A stretch of 64,000 bases of DNA from Rhizoclosmatium globosum (taxonomy: Eukaryota; Chytridiomycota; Chytridiomycetes; Chytridiales; Chytriomycetaceae). Position 1 is the stretch's first letter; the number at the start of each line of letters is the position of its first letter. Positions 32,222 through 44,091 of the stretch are shown in pieces. The position numbers were made by a program, and so were the translations under genes. The stretch is taken from positions 62,001 through 126,000 of the forward strand of contig MCGO01000065.1 of assembly GCA_002104985.1 (NCBI GenBank). The letters are read 5' to 3'. The notes below the pieces were generated by a model. The model ran no database searches and was not told the DNA's origin. It worked only from the letters and a program-made list of their open reading frames with translations.

Positions 32222-34751
32222 TTATGCAACGCAAGGAGTTCCATCTGCAAGCTGGTTGCTTCCCTGAGTGATGTAGTAAGAACAGTCCCAATCAGCGTAA
32301 GAAGCTCCTGGATAACAGTAGAAGTCTCCTGGAACATTGTCGGTGTTTGGGTTGAGAACGTTGTACGAAGTCCAGTTCAAGCCGCCGACTTGCATCATAG
32401 ACCAAATCAAAGCAACAATGGCAGCGGAAGAGTCGAACGCAGCGCCCAAAACGTATGCGTACTTTTGGAAAAACTCCTTGTTTTTGTTGTAGAGAACAAT
32501 TTGGGACACAAAGTTGATGATCATTGGCACGACAATCAAGACCTGGAATCCAACAACACCGTTGAAAGAGAAAAAAAGCGGGAAGTTAACCAAGTGCCAG
32601 TGCTTAGATTTGTAGATGAACTTGTTGGCCAACCATGGAAGGAATGGGCAGAGAGCTCCAATCAAGAAGCACCACATCAACGAACCATAAATAGATCCAA
32701 TACCAAAGAATCGCTGGGGACCAATAGCTCCCCAAATTCCACCAGCAGCGTAGAAAACCTGGTAGTTCACGTATGACCATTCATCTTTGGTGAGCAAGTC
32801 TCCGGAGTTAAACATCATGAACCAAGCGGCTCCAGTTGCAACAACAGCGTTGATGAGCGTACCCAAGAATTGAGTACCAACCATAGCGTATGGAGGAATA
32901 TGAAGGTACTGACCAATCTTCAAATCCTGAGACAACTGCAAAGATTGAATCAGAGAGTTGGTTCCCCAAGACTTGAAAGCCATAACAGCAACAGTCTGTC
33001 CTGGAATCATGAGACCGATAATGAACTCAGTCAACACGTTGATGAAAAGACCGATACCAGTAATAGCCTGAACAGCACCATATGGAACAACCATGATAGA
33101 AACGATAAAGATGTTGAAGAATACACCCCACCAAGGCATGTTGAATGGAGTGAAAACAGAGACAAGAACACCTCCAACAGCGCAAACAGCAAGGAATGCG
33201 AGGTAAGCCCAGTCTGGAACGTCTGGATAAGCCTCCATCATCTTGACGTGCTTGTCCATAGAATCAATTTCATCACGAATCTGACGGAATGCGTTCATCG
33301 ACTGACGGTACAGATCCTTTCCATACCAAAGAGCCACATGAGAGATGGCAGCAGTTACAGTCAAGAAAGACGATGCGTAAGTCAAAGTGAAAGCAGATGA
33401 AAGGTGGATTGGAGCGACAAGGTTGTAAGCGGTAACGTTTAAGTTGTAATTATCAGAAACATTGTAGAAGAACAAGTTGGAGACACGAGAACCTTGCTTC
33501 TTTGGACCACCTTCAGCACCAACGAACAAGTGAGCAGAGTTGATCTTTGGGTTGAGGGAACCTTGGTATCCGTTCTCGTGGAATTTGCTGTTAAGGCCAA
33601 ACATGTCGGAGGAGTAGAAAAGTGGAGTCAAAATCCAGAGGAAGAAGATATTTCCCAAGTTGTTGCACAAGTTGGCAGAGAATGGTTGGGCAAAGTTGGT
33701 TCCACCAAGTTGGACGTTGTTCCAGTCCAAGGTGATTCCCAAAAAACCAACACCGTTGCTGTTACATATGGTTAGAATGTGAAGCAGCTGTATTAAAGTA
33801 AGACTCACTACACAGATCCAGCCACGGCGTTGTACTGAGAAAGAACACCGGAAGGTCCATTTCCTCGTCCAGCAAAAAGACAAGTAATGGAAATGGCTCC
33901 AAGCACTTGGAAGAACACAGTTGGCAACCATTCATATGCAAACATTCCCGCAAAAGCGATCCAGAAGAACATGAAACGGCTCATCTTGTAACGCTCTCCA
34001 GCAACATCACCAGTGTTGATTTTGTGGAAAGAAACGAACAAAGCGATGTTTGTCAAGTTAGATGGCCACCACATGGCAGTTGGACGGACCAAGAAACGAC
34101 GAGTGAGACCTGAGATTCCGTATCCTAAGAACTGAGTGACAAGGACAAATCCGAGAGCAGACATAAATGTGATATCGGTGTTTCCCATCAACCCTGGGTA
34201 GGTTTGGGACACAACGTTGTCAATTCCGTATGGAAGACCTCCGTTAGCATTAGAAGAGGAGGACATGACATCTATGGATTGAGATCTGTTAGTAGCGAAC
34301 GTGAACAGGTTCATTAAATCACTCTTACAAATGAGAACGTGCTCTTTCAAGGAGAAAGGTCCTGGATTCAAAAATCCAGATGGCAAGACCTTGGCAAATA
34401 AGATACCCAAGGGGTAAGATAAAATAGTTGCCACGACAGGTGGAACGGTAATTGAATTCGCACGGAAAGATAAAGCCGTGTTTGCAAACGAAATCAAGAC
34501 ACAGAAAATGGTACCAATGAAGATGGCACGGAACGTGAAGGCTGGAGTGGTTGGGTCATCAGTTTGGGGAACAATGAACTCACTTTAAGACAGTTAGTTG
34601 TATGATTAATACGATTTTGAGAATCTTACATATGAGCTTCAATGTCCTGAATCTCTTCCAATTCGACATCATCGTTCATGTCTGGGTGAGTTGCAACATA
34701 GTCGTCAATCTTCTTTTGGTCTTCTGCCACAAGGTCTGTAGCAAGAGTCAT
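32222..34751 (-). CDS. Oligopeptide transporter, OPT family
   Basis: Proton-coupled importer of small peptides (or related substrates such as glutathione or siderophore-like compounds) in the plasma membrane. Four exons (introns 33759-33808, 34272-34328, 34583-34629) give 791 residues, normal for fungal OPTs. The N-terminus (about 45 residues, acidic) is cytosolic. The conserved NPG motif is in FLNPGPFSLKEH (near 34350), and the IPPYAMV block (near 32890) sits where the family KIPPR motif lies. At least a dozen hydrophobic helices and the motifs YGALMWCF-like and GFQVLIVVPM-like are visible. The second intron acceptor was set at the second of two close AGs (after CCATAG), because the first gives a stop. 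Codon use looks strong (many C-ending codons), suggesting good expression. Confidence 0.95.
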
Positions 34752-35276
34752 TTCGGTTTTTCGTGAGATAGTAAATGCATGATCGGCAGCCGTCGTGCTT
34801 TTTAAGCTGCGATTACTAAAGTAGGTGGCGTTTTGGAGATTTAATCAATTAAATCGATTTCCATGAATCACTGAATCACCTCTTTGACTGTTTTCCAGTC
34901 CCTATCGCACCTGGCGAACAGCCTTTGTAGCAACATCGTACTTATCAAATTGACACCTAAATGCTGCCCAATGCCCTGTATCAGTAAACGCTGACATATG
35001 TCAGCAAACGCTTATAATTCGGTGGCGATTTGTCACCTTTCCTGATGAAACGCCCAACGGCATCAAAGTGGCGATCCGGGTGGCTATAAATTTCTTGGCA
35101 CTTCCATTCTCACCAAATCCACGAGACGTGCTGGTAATAATTCGAATGATAGACGATCGATTATTGGTTATTCTTATATTGTTCCTGTGATATAATAAAG
35201 AATAAGTGAGTGTCTCTGAATTAAAGGACAAGCCTAAATTTCAATCTTAGAAACAAAAAATAGGCCTTCCAACAAC
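34752..35276. other. Divergent promoter region, OPT transporter / C2H2 protein
   Basis: 525 bases between two divergent start codons. No gene is seen. A short direct repeat (GACATATGTCAGCAAACGCTTA and AGTAAACGCTGACATATGTCAGC around 34985-35010) contains the palindrome TGACATATGTCA. This could be a transcription-factor site or chance. Confidence 0.45.
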
Positions 35277-36002
35277 ATGGAGCAACTGCCATCGGCATAC
35301 AGTCTCATTCAAGCAAGTATCCAGCAAGATGGCTTAAAACTACCTTCGTTACGTTCTCAACTACAAGATCATCAGATTCGTGTTCAATTGCTAGAATCTC
35401 GAATCTTTTCTTCAAATGAGGACAAAAACGAATTGTATTCAATGGTATCGTGGAATATAAATGCTTATAAGTCGCGGCAGCAAGAACTTCCAACTCCGCC
35501 GATCGTTCCATCAATGCCGCCAAGGCCTGTTCATTTCCAACCATCGCCGCCCATCTCTCCACCACCGACACATTTTCAGCAAGTATGCCAAATGTATCCA
35601 ATGAATCGACCATACAGTAAGACGCCGTATGTGCCAGAACAAGGAAACAATTTTCAATACCAGAGTGCACAAACATCACTTCCTATTATATCAACTCGAA
35701 CAAGTTCACAAATGCCATTACAAATACAAACACCTTTTTTACCGTTAGAGGCACCCTCCTTCAAAAAAAAACACTGTCAGCGTCGATTTGTAAGCAGGCC
35801 AAGCCCACAGCTACTCTGCCAAATCTGCCACCAAACCTTCACCCGAAGCTATGATTTGAATCGACACGTTCGATCTCAGCATCCACCATATGGCTCAAGG
35901 CAGGTACATGAATGTGCTGGGTGTGGAGTAACTTTCAGCCGTTCTGATTCATTAAAACGACACCGAGACAATTATTGTCGGCACCTTAAGACTCTCGAAT
36001 AA
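35277..36002 (+). CDS. C2H2 zinc-finger protein (two fingers)
   Basis: 241 residues in one exon, with no intron signals. The N-terminal half has a possible short coiled coil (LPSLRSQLQDHQIRVQLLES) and then a Pro/Gln-rich disordered region. Two zinc fingers lie at the C-terminus: one canonical C2H2 (CQICHQTFTRSYDLNRHVRSQH) and one ending His-x4-Cys (CAGCGVTFSRSDSLKRHRDNYC). The pattern suggests a sequence-specific DNA-binding regulator. The stop at 36000-36002 follows within eight residues of the last finger. Target genes cannot be inferred; the divergent OPT transporter gene is the nearest neighbour. Confidence 0.85.
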   Translation: MEQLPSAYSLIQASIQQDGLKLPSLRSQLQDHQIRVQLLESRIFSSNEDKNELYSMVSWNINAYKSRQQELPTPPIVPSMPPRPVHFQPSPPISPPPTHFQQVCQMYPMNRPYSKTPYVPEQGNNFQYQSAQTSLPIISTRTSSQMPLQIQTPFLPLEAPSFKKKHCQRRFVSRPSPQLLCQICHQTFTRSYDLNRHVRSQHPPYGSRQVHECAGCGVTFSRSDSLKRHRDNYCRHLKTLE

Positions 36003-36263
36003 AACATTCTACCATCATTCTCACATTTATTCTCAGTTGGATCTTACTTTCTCCTCTCCTCTGCAACATAACAGTTACATCTAGATATCTTATAGAAATC
36101 CACAGTTCTTTGTTTTGAGTGGGGCATACCCGTTGTCATTGTTGGTCATTGATCTGTCTTTAGAAGCGGCACTGGAGATGACTTGGAAAGTCTATTCTCC
36201 GTGGTCTGGGTTGTAATCAAGCCAATGTTATTGAACTCGTTGTAGTCTACTTCGGAGTTGAAG

Positions 36264-36925
36264 TCGTTCCAGTCCATTGGGTGTCGGCAGATATTCGCGG
36301 ATTCGAACGATTTCAATGGATTTCGTCCAAAATCGACCGAATCAACCAAATGGCTGTTTGCAACCAGATAAAACCGTTCATTTTATTCATTTCAATCGAA
36401 TCCATCTTCGCAACCAAATAAAAACCCGATTTCAACCGATTTCCGACAAGTTGGCTTGAACTTCAAAATGAAATGAAATCTAACCCAAATTTCAACCACC
36501 AAGAAAAAAATCGGCCTACCCCCCCCTCGATTTGGGATGAAATGAAATGAAACAGACACAAGTCTCCCACCTAACCTCAACTGAAGAAGCTGTTACAACT
36601 TCTCACAAATTATGATTTTCGAAAAACTGTACTCGCGTACATAACACACCCAAAACAAGATACAGTCTAGTCGGCAAAAAAGTAACTAGTCTTTCGTTTT
36701 CAAACTTTCACTATCGTAATGTATTGCAAAGGAAGAGAAAGAAACATATATGAAGAAGAAAGAAATGGCTTAAGCTGAAGTTGTTCAAATCATGTTGGGG
36801 TCCATTTCAACGGAAATCAAAATCAAACCCACCTCAAAATTACGCCATTTCAATGAAATGGCAAACGGGTTTCGAAGTTGTTTGAAATCATCCGAATATC
36901 TGCCGCCTCCCATTGGTTCCAACTT
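36264..36925. repeat. Candidate fold-back (inverted-repeat) element
   Basis: A stretch near 36270-36320 (CCATTGGGTGTCGGCAGATATTCG) reappears inverted near 36885-36925 (CGAATATCTGCCGCCTCCCATTGG). Similarity is about 70-80 percent over roughly 45 bases. The interior has AAATGAAATG-type short repeats and no gene. It may be a MITE or the remains of one. No target-site duplication was confirmed. Confidence 0.5.
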
Positions 36926-37767
36926 TGGTTCAGTCGGACCAAGGCGATCAAGGATAAACATATTCACAACTGGGCTAGGACGTGCATAGATAGAAAATAA
37001 GAACACTTTCAAACTTTCTTCTGCACTTCCTCTTCAACAGCGACTGCAAATCAAGTGATTCTGAAAACAATATCCCAAACTTTTCTTGGCTACCTATTAA
37101 TCTGTGGGTCTCCTACCTTGAATTGTTTCAACAAATTTTGGCAACGCGAACGGTTGCGACAGGTTTTGGTACCAACTTGTTGGAGGAGACCAAACCTCGA
37201 AGTCCAGCTTGAAATCTACGAACCCAACCCCAACCCTTGCAGGATTTGATCTCAAACAGAATTGGCTGGACCGAATATCAAATCCTGCAAATCCTGTGAA
37301 TATCTTTTGCATCCAGACTTGAGCCCCGTGGTGTCCACAAAACCACTGATGATCTAGATCTATGTCTCAAGACTTTTATTCAATGGTTCTTCCTGCCCCC
37401 AAACAGTACACACTTCCTTCTGCCATTGGAGGACATATGGTTTTTGCAAATTTAACACCAAATGTGTCTGTTGGGCTCAAACTGAAAATAGACACTGCAC
37501 CATGATCTGGATGTCTAGTTCTGCCTGGCTCAACTGAAGTACCGGCAAGAAGTATCTAATTCACCCTATATACAAGAAGAAGGCACAGAAGTTGTTTGAT
37601 GAAGTGAGAGCATATCCTTTATTTTTATTACCACAGCCGATCTTTTTCATCATTTATGGATCCAAAAAAGAAAAATACTTGAGTAAGAAATCAAGTTTGG
37701 GACAGCAGTGTGCAGGCAGTGACGAGATCTGATGTGCAAACTGGTGTTTGCTAAAATCACAGGCTCA
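36926..37767. other. Gene-poor spacer
   Basis: No recognisable gene. A short repeated run (AATCCTGCA in TATCAAATCCTGCAAATCCTGTGAATAT near 37276-37303) and a Phe/Leu-rich chance frame are all that stand out. Confidence 0.45.
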
Positions 37768-38330
37768 CTTAATAGCCTGTTGAATCTCGTTACTTGCTTT
37801 CATGGCTTCAATCACCTCCATTTGGTAAGGAGTCATTTTATCTGACAAGCTCTTGTGCTTCTTTGGTTTTGGGAGTCCTGATGACAGATTCTTCAATCGT
37901 TTTTTGTCCAACATGATATTGAGACTTCTTGATCAACATGTTTCTTTCTTGTTGCAACTGGTTCCACATCTTTCAGGTTCTTCATCATTTTCGCTGTCAT
38001 TTTCAGAGCCAGGGAGAGTTCCTTGTGTTTGTGGTTTTGGTGTATTTTGACGTTCCACAAGACCGGGAACAATCAAATTCCACCTTGATGCTTCCCTTTT
38101 GCTGCAGCGGAGCTAAAATGCCGATGACGTGAATGTGACAAGCCAGCTGGGTCGATCAGGTTTGGTATCAGTCCCTTCACTTCCTCTTCCTCTAAGTACT
38201 CCAACATGTCTGATAACAGTGGCTTTCATTGCCTTCCAGTTGTTTCTGCAAGAATTGCCTGCCATTTATGCCATCCCGCTGTGTGTGGCTTCTTTAGTCA
38301 TTGAAGTCAATGTAAACAGAATTGAACAGT
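37768..38330 (-). pseudogene. Relic of an unidentified protein gene
   Basis: On the minus strand, protein-like segments appear in different frames: RHVGVLRGRGSEG near 38190, a segment with APLQQKGSIKVEFD near 38090, a charged stretch SENDSENDEEPE near 37990, and a C-terminal stretch ending KMTPYQMEVIEAMKASNEIQQ with a stop near 37768. The frame changes at least twice and a stop interrupts, so it is not functional as read. I do not recognise the family; the context is repeat-rich. Confidence 0.35.
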
Positions 38331-38345
38331 TTAATTTGTTCCACT

Positions 38346-39404
38346 CTACAAATTGAGTTTCATGATCCAGGAAATAACGTAATCATAGAACGGATCGCTG
38401 CAAAGAATGTCGTCATGCTTGCCACCCAGCTTTGTAACTTCGTACTCCAACGTCCACTTCTCCTGCTCCACACTTGGAAGAGAAGCTCGGAATGAACATA
38501 TATGATCATACCATTCCTTTGATTGAGCAACGTCGACAAGCTCGTCTTCCTGGGAATGAATCACCAGATGAGGAGCTCTGAACGGGCTGGAAATCAAAGG
38601 AGGATTGAATTGCTTGACAAGTGAAGGTGACCCAGTGATCCATTCGTTATTGTTAGGATCATCTTGGAGTCCAAAGGAACCAGTTAGGAACCATTCGGAG
38701 TAACTCGGAAATGTTTTGGCAATCAGTGGAATGTTGTAGATTCCTTCAACACCAATATAACCTTGAAGTTTTGGCATCCAGACAGAAGCAGGAATGGTGG
38801 CGACATTGAGATCTTTCGCGAGAACATCAAGCGGAGTTTGAATCAAGCTGGCATTCATAGCTAAGAGCGCTCCAAGCTGCGCACCAGCTATCATCACACT
38901 TAGAGATACAATAAAACGAATATATGCACGTACCACTGTGTCCAACGACAAAGAAGCTACTCGGGTTCCACTTGTTGAGTGCCTTCGCAGCTTCTGAATC
39001 ACCGCCAAACTGGGTTGCCGCCAAAAGCCACGCAACACCGGCACCCACATCTTGAGAGTGTGCCGGGCTTCTTACTGGTGAAACTTTCTCGCCGGGGCTG
39101 CGAGTCGACAAGCGGTAACCAACAGCAGCGACTCCAACGCCTCTCTGTCGAAGTGCAGAACAGACGGCAGTAAAGTTGCCTGGCTTGCTCGACTGCCAGG
39201 CACCGCTGAAGAATGGTTAGTTGATGATGCAGCTCATCCACTTACTTACCCATGAATGAACACAATGAGTGGGGTTGATGGCACGGCGGATTCAGGAAGA
39301 TACAGATCAAGGATATTGTAGTCGGTAGACTGCTCAGGACGGAGATTTGGGTTGCGCGAAGCATAGCGTGAAGCTGGAAGGTATTGAACGTTCGCAAAGT
39401 CCAT
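38346..39404 (-). CDS. Alpha/beta-hydrolase, kynurenine formamidase-like
   Basis: Serine hydrolase of the alpha/beta fold. Three exons (introns 38888-38933 and 39206-39249) give 322 residues. Splicing creates both family landmarks: the oxyanion motif HGGAW across the first intron and the nucleophile elbow GHSAG (Ser nucleophile) across the second. The catalytic Asp is probably in SQEDELVD and the His in GGKHDD near the C-terminus. The layout (HGG early, GHSAGAQL, late HxDD) resembles BNA7-type kynurenine formamidases and carboxylesterases of that group. No signal peptide is seen at the ATG at 39404, so a cytosolic enzyme is expected. Substrate assignment is an inference. Confidence 0.85.
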
Positions 39405-39534
39405 CTTTGTTCGCCTTTTTGCCACCAAGATAATTTAATTACCGATTTAAAAAATGAAGTTTCGACGAATACAAAGGTAGTTTTAGTTTATTGTTTTTAC
39501 ACAACTAATTGATTCGGCCCTGTCAAAACATGAT

Positions 39535-40713
39535 ATGAAGTTGACCTTCAACATGAATTCCCATCGCTTATACTTCCTATTCCACGTAGCTGCTGCCGCC
39601 TTATTATTTCTCATTGTTGTGGTTCTAAAAGGACGAATACAAGCTCAGACATTTGATTCGCCTCCTATCCGATTCCCAAGCACAGCCCAAGAAGGTCATT
39701 TGGATACATCTCCACGCCCAAATAGCTTTGATGTCGTCATAAGCTACTACAAAGAAGACATTTTGTATCTATATGAGTGTGTGGAAACCTTCAAGAAACA
39801 TCCTCGCATTGCAGCTGTCAACCCTGATTTTAGACTGATATTATACGTCAAGAGTAATGTTACAGAGAAGTCTCTAAGCTTCATTCAAGACATTACTGAA
39901 GCTGATGAAGTGATTCAGCTGGAAAATGTTGTAAGTGTTCGTGACTTCGAAGTTTCACAGCTCAAAGCCAAATCAGGGACGTGAAGGACATACATACTTG
40001 CATCATATCATTACTCATTATGATAATTTGGCGGACCATACACTCTTTATGCAAGGTTGCGTATTACAACTTTCTGTTTCGCATTCTTACCAAATCGACA
40101 TTCCCACAGCTGAACCTGTAGACTGGATAGACGGACCTACAAATTCAACGAGATTGCATCCAGATCCATCTGTACGTCTGGCACATTTTACTCGTAACAC
40201 AGGATGGATGCCATTCTTTCACGTTTTTCCTCGTCGATGGACTGATGATGAAGGCGGCGACTTCCCTTACCTTCGAGACATTTTCGTACTTGCTCGCGGA
40301 TACTTTCCAGTTACACAGACGGCAATGGTTAGCTGGACGGGCCAGTTTATTGTCAGTCGGAAACGAATTCGACGGACAGAGAAAAGGGTTTATGAGTATT
40401 TAAGGAGCTTACTTGCTGTAAGTTTTTGTTCTGAAGCGCGTTCCACCTCAACCATCGAGATCTTTGCGTTCCCACATAGGTTCCAGAAGATCATATCGTA
40501 CACACAGAATTCCATAGCTTTCGATCGGAAATTCTTTCAGTGCCAACAGATCCTATTTTTGGCCATACTGTGGAACGAGCATACGGCATTCTATTTGATT
40601 GCTGGGACCCTAAAATGGCTGTAAGATGCTGGCGAGATTCAAGAGAAGGATGCCAGTGTTTAGACGCACCCGATCGTTCAGCGTGGGTTAAGAAAAGCCT
40701 TTTCTCTGAATGA
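39535..40713 (+). CDS. DUF3431-family type II membrane protein
   Basis: Four exons (introns 39931-39967, 40056-40109 and 40418-40479) give 341 residues. One N-terminal hydrophobic helix (about residues 10-28) suggests a type II Golgi/ER membrane protein. The lumenal part has the family landmarks VISYYKED, PNQGREGHTYLHHI, HYDNLADHTLFMQ and a WTGQFIVS-like block followed by RRTEKRVYEYL. This family is widespread in fungi and is thought to include glycosyltransferase-like proteins; no activity can be assigned. The 37-nt first intron is the shortest in the window; its acceptor was set at CAAAG because an earlier AG breaks the frame before GREGHTY. Confidence 0.85.
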
Positions 40714-40755
40714 TCGAAATAAATAGAAGATTTGGTGTTTTTAAGAATTCCCAAT

Positions 40756-42463
40756 ATGACGCAAACTTACATACATGGTGATATATCAGCAAGTTTGAAA
40801 CCTCAGCAAAACAATCAAACTGCTTTTGGGCTTGAACCTGTTGGGCGGTCAAAAAGAAAACATCCAAAAATGCCTTCATTCCTCACCGCGACCGCAGCCA
40901 AGGACGATACAGCAGCAGCAGTACTTGGCATTGACGAAAAGCTTCAGATCAAACCAAAGGCTAGGCGGTGGGTTATCCCGGTTGCCGTTGTGATCATCTT
41001 GCTTGCTGTTGGAGGGGGACTTGCCGGTTACTTCCTTTCCAGAAGCAGCGGCAGCGGAAATAACAACGAAGTCAATGGTTCATCGAGTAATAGCGTAGAA
41101 GCGAGTGGTACTGATGCAGGCAGCGATCCAGGTGCAGGATCTGTAGCTGTTCCAACAGCGTCCTCAACACCTACCCCTCCACCAAACCTCCTTCCTGGAA
41201 GTAAGCGTTTGTTTGGTTACTGGGGTCAGAATGCAATTGGTAAGTTTGGCTTTCGGTTGCTTGGTCGACTGCTTACGTGAGATTTTCCAGGCAACGGCGT
41301 CGGAATAACTGGCGTTGGCACTAGAGTCGTTAATACTACAGATTATCAAAAGAGTCTGGCTTTTTATTGCGATCAAGGCTACTACCAGGTCATGAATCTT
41401 GCGTTCCTGTCAGACTTTGGTGGAGGTGCGGGAAACTGGGGATTGGATTTCGCATCGAGGGGATCTTTCTATATGCGCAATGGATTAGCCCTAAGCTCTA
41501 ACAACTTGCCTGTCGACGTAAGTCCGACATAGGTTTACGCATTTGTTGATGTTTTTCTAGCCAGCTCCCTTCTTGGCAATCGGAAAGGATATTCAACACT
41601 GTCAGTCTCTTGGAATCAAAATTATTCTATCCGTTGGAGGAGACAAGAGCTCGCCATACGATTTAATCCGAGGGGATGGCGTTCTGTACGGCAAGGTGTT
41701 GTATGACACATTTCTTGGAGGTAATGGAAAAGTCAGACCGTTCGGAAGCGCGATATTGGATGGAATCGAACTCGATATTGAGAAAACTAGGCCTGGCTAT
41801 AGCGACGAGATGGTTGCAATGCTCAAGACAATCAAAAGGCTCAGTCCCCAATCGCTTTTATCGGTGGTTCCACAGTGCTATTTAAATAGTCAAAGTATGG
41901 ATCTTAACACTGGACCAGTCATCAAGTCTAATCCAGAGCTGTTGGACTATGTGATTGTACAATATTACAACAACCCATCCTGCTCATACCCGTTCGGATT
42001 CAATTTTGATACGTGGAAATCTATTTATAAGGGCCCGATAGTTGTTGGTCTTGCTGGAAATGAGACCTCAGCGATTACTGGTGGGTTCCTAAACCCGGGC
42101 ATGCTGCAAGCTGTTGTGTCGCAAGTGTGGAACGATCCTCAGTTTTATGGAATCTCCGTCTACGATGTATCCTCTGCAAATCCACCTTTGGGGAACTATG
42201 CTGAGGTTTTGCGTAATTCTTTGGATGGAAAGATTGTTGGATCGGGATATGCACCACAAGGTCCAGCAACAGATGAAAAGCAATGGGCATCTAGGTGTGG
42301 TAGTACGTGGACGCAAGCGAATAATACATGCAGTCTCATTCCCTGTGTGCCGTATGGTCCATGTGGATCACTGCAATGTTTTACCTTCCTGGCGCCTTGT
42401 GCGGGAGTGGCAGCAATACCAGTGACAGCAATTCCCGGGAATAATACTATTACTGCTCGTTGA
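40756..42463 (+). CDS. GH18 class III chitinase with N-terminal membrane anchor
   Basis: Three exons (introns 41240-41290 and 41518-41560) give 537 residues. A cytosolic head is followed by one hydrophobic helix (about residues 75-97), then a Ser/Gly/Pro-rich stalk, and a GH18 domain outside the cell. Family landmarks are GYWGQNAIGNG, SVGGDKSS and the catalytic strand LDGIELDIE. In this last motif the usual DxxDxDxE has Glu in place of the second Asp, while the catalytic final Glu is kept. The C-terminal about 60 residues hold seven cysteines and may be a small carbohydrate-binding module. The start could also be the ATG at 40870, which would leave more promoter space: the DUF3431 stop is only 42 bp before 40756. 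Likely role: cell-wall remodelling. Confidence 0.88.
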
Positions 42464-42778
42464 TAATTTGCCAAATAAATTATGCGCACAAAAGGTTTGA
42501 GTTAGTGGAAGTGACCCTTTGTAAGGCATTGAATGGCGAGCGTGTTTATGTGAACGAAATTTTTGGTTTGGATTCTTGTAAGAAGAACTGAAGATGTGTT
42601 TCATAAAAATGCTGAATCAATGGTATTTATTGCAAATAAACGGAGTAAGGTTTAGTGACCAATCAACAACTCTCCTCCAGGTGAGTGTGAAAAAGAGCAG
42701 AGAAATAGGAATTTTTGTGTTTGCAGAGTTGTTTTCTTCTTCCTCTTTTTCCTACTCTCCTTCTCAAATATCATAAAA
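42464..42778. other. Intergenic spacer
   Basis: 315 bases between chitinase and acetyltransferase. An AATAAA-like signal lies just after the chitinase stop (near 42474). No gene is seen. The last 40 bases before the ATG are pyrimidine-rich (TTTTCTTCTTCCTC), as at other starts in this window. Confidence 0.5.
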
Positions 42779-44056
42779 ATGGAAGAATACACCTTCTCCT
42801 CACTTGCTGGCGCACAGATTCCGCTTCTGTTTGACCATCTCGCAGCTGTATTTGATGTAGTCAATCCTGTTACAAACCAGCGTGGAGCGCCCCGTGGGTT
42901 CTTTGAACATCATTGGGAGGAAGACTTTGATTCATCGCGGACATCTTCTGCTGTCTTTGTTGCGTGGCATTGTAACCAAATCGTGGCTTCTGTTCGAGTT
43001 TATTCACGTTCGCTAAGAATTGGATCAGGGAACAAGAGCGTCGCTGCTGGTGGTATTGGTGATGTTGCGACTCAAGCAAACCACCGAGGAAAAGGCCTTG
43101 CCAAAAAGCTTCTCGCCATGGCCGAAGACTATGCCTCTACTCGATACAAAATCATGACCCTGCATGCGTCAGCTATGGGCCTCCCTGTGTATGAAGCAGT
43201 TGGTTGGCGAAATATTGATATGCACACTCGAATTCTCACCACGACCAGCGCTAATATAATGAGGTCCAACGGATCATTCATTCAGAGCATCAATTTTAAT
43301 GATCCGTACCATCTGGCCTTGATCGAAGCATGTCATACGTTTGTCTCACAAGTTGTTCTTGGTTCATTCGAACGTTGTGATGACAAACACTACTGGAAAG
43401 GTTACGTTGGATCTTGTCGCGATATAAGGCGCTACCCTACAAGGCTACTTTTTACGTCAAGCAAAAAACCAGTCTCAGATTTGGCACAAGGGGATCTGGT
43501 TGGCTACATTATTTGCGACTTATTCAAACATGACGTGGAGAAGGCTCTAAGTGATCCGTTTCACATCATCAATATCCAACTTCGAGATTTATTCTGGGCT
43601 AAGGTTGATTCCGGATTTGTTGGTACGAAGATCAAAGTGAATGCTCCAAACACATTGGAATTTGGATGTATTATCAGTGATCTTGTCAGTTCTGCAATTA
43701 TTCAGCTTCTGGAACCTTGGTTTCCAGATGTTGCTCAGGCAAAATCACGTAAAGTCAAACTGAACTATCCAGCTGCCTTACTACCCGATAAGTTGCTTGA
43801 TTGTACTTCGTTGGCGTGGCTATCGCAAGAATATCGAGAAAATTCGGTTGATGTCGGAATGATGTACAAAATACTCCATCCTTTCACAGCAGAATCTCCT
43901 ACAGGCGAGTTGGTGGAAGTTGAGGATATCATGGGCTTGCGGAAAGTGTTCCAGCCTCTTTTACCTGGCCAATCTGTTTCATACATTCCCTGCAAGGAAG
44001 TGGAACTTCCGAACGGAACTCCCATGTTTGGCTTTTTCAAATCTGACGCGTATTGA
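42779..44056 (+). CDS. GNAT-family N-acetyltransferase (two-domain)
   Basis: 425 residues in one exon, with no intron. The N-terminal GNAT domain contains the acetyl-CoA loop in NHRGKGLAKKLL (residues about 98-110), preceded by the conserved GGIGDVAT strand, and YEAVGWRNI near residue 140. The C-terminal 250 residues are a second, unidentified domain. This two-part architecture recalls Eis-like acetyltransferases, which also have a GNAT N-terminus and a C-terminal domain, but the resemblance is only architectural. The acceptor substrate is unknown. The stop lies 35 bp before the 3' end of the convergent cyclophilin gene. Confidence 0.82.
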   Translation: MEEYTFSSLAGAQIPLLFDHLAAVFDVVNPVTNQRGAPRGFFEHHWEEDFDSSRTSSAVFVAWHCNQIVASVRVYSRSLRIGSGNKSVAAGGIGDVATQANHRGKGLAKKLLAMAEDYASTRYKIMTLHASAMGLPVYEAVGWRNIDMHTRILTTTSANIMRSNGSFIQSINFNDPYHLALIEACHTFVSQVVLGSFERCDDKHYWKGYVGSCRDIRRYPTRLLFTSSKKPVSDLAQGDLVGYIICDLFKHDVEKALSDPFHIINIQLRDLFWAKVDSGFVGTKIKVNAPNTLEFGCIISDLVSSAIIQLLEPWFPDVAQAKSRKVKLNYPAALLPDKLLDCTSLAWLSQEYRENSVDVGMMYKILHPFTAESPTGELVEVEDIMGLRKVFQPLLPGQSVSYIPCKEVELPNGTPMFGFFKSDAY

Positions 44057-44091
44057 CGGAGAAATAAAGAGGAACATTTATTTAGCCCTGA

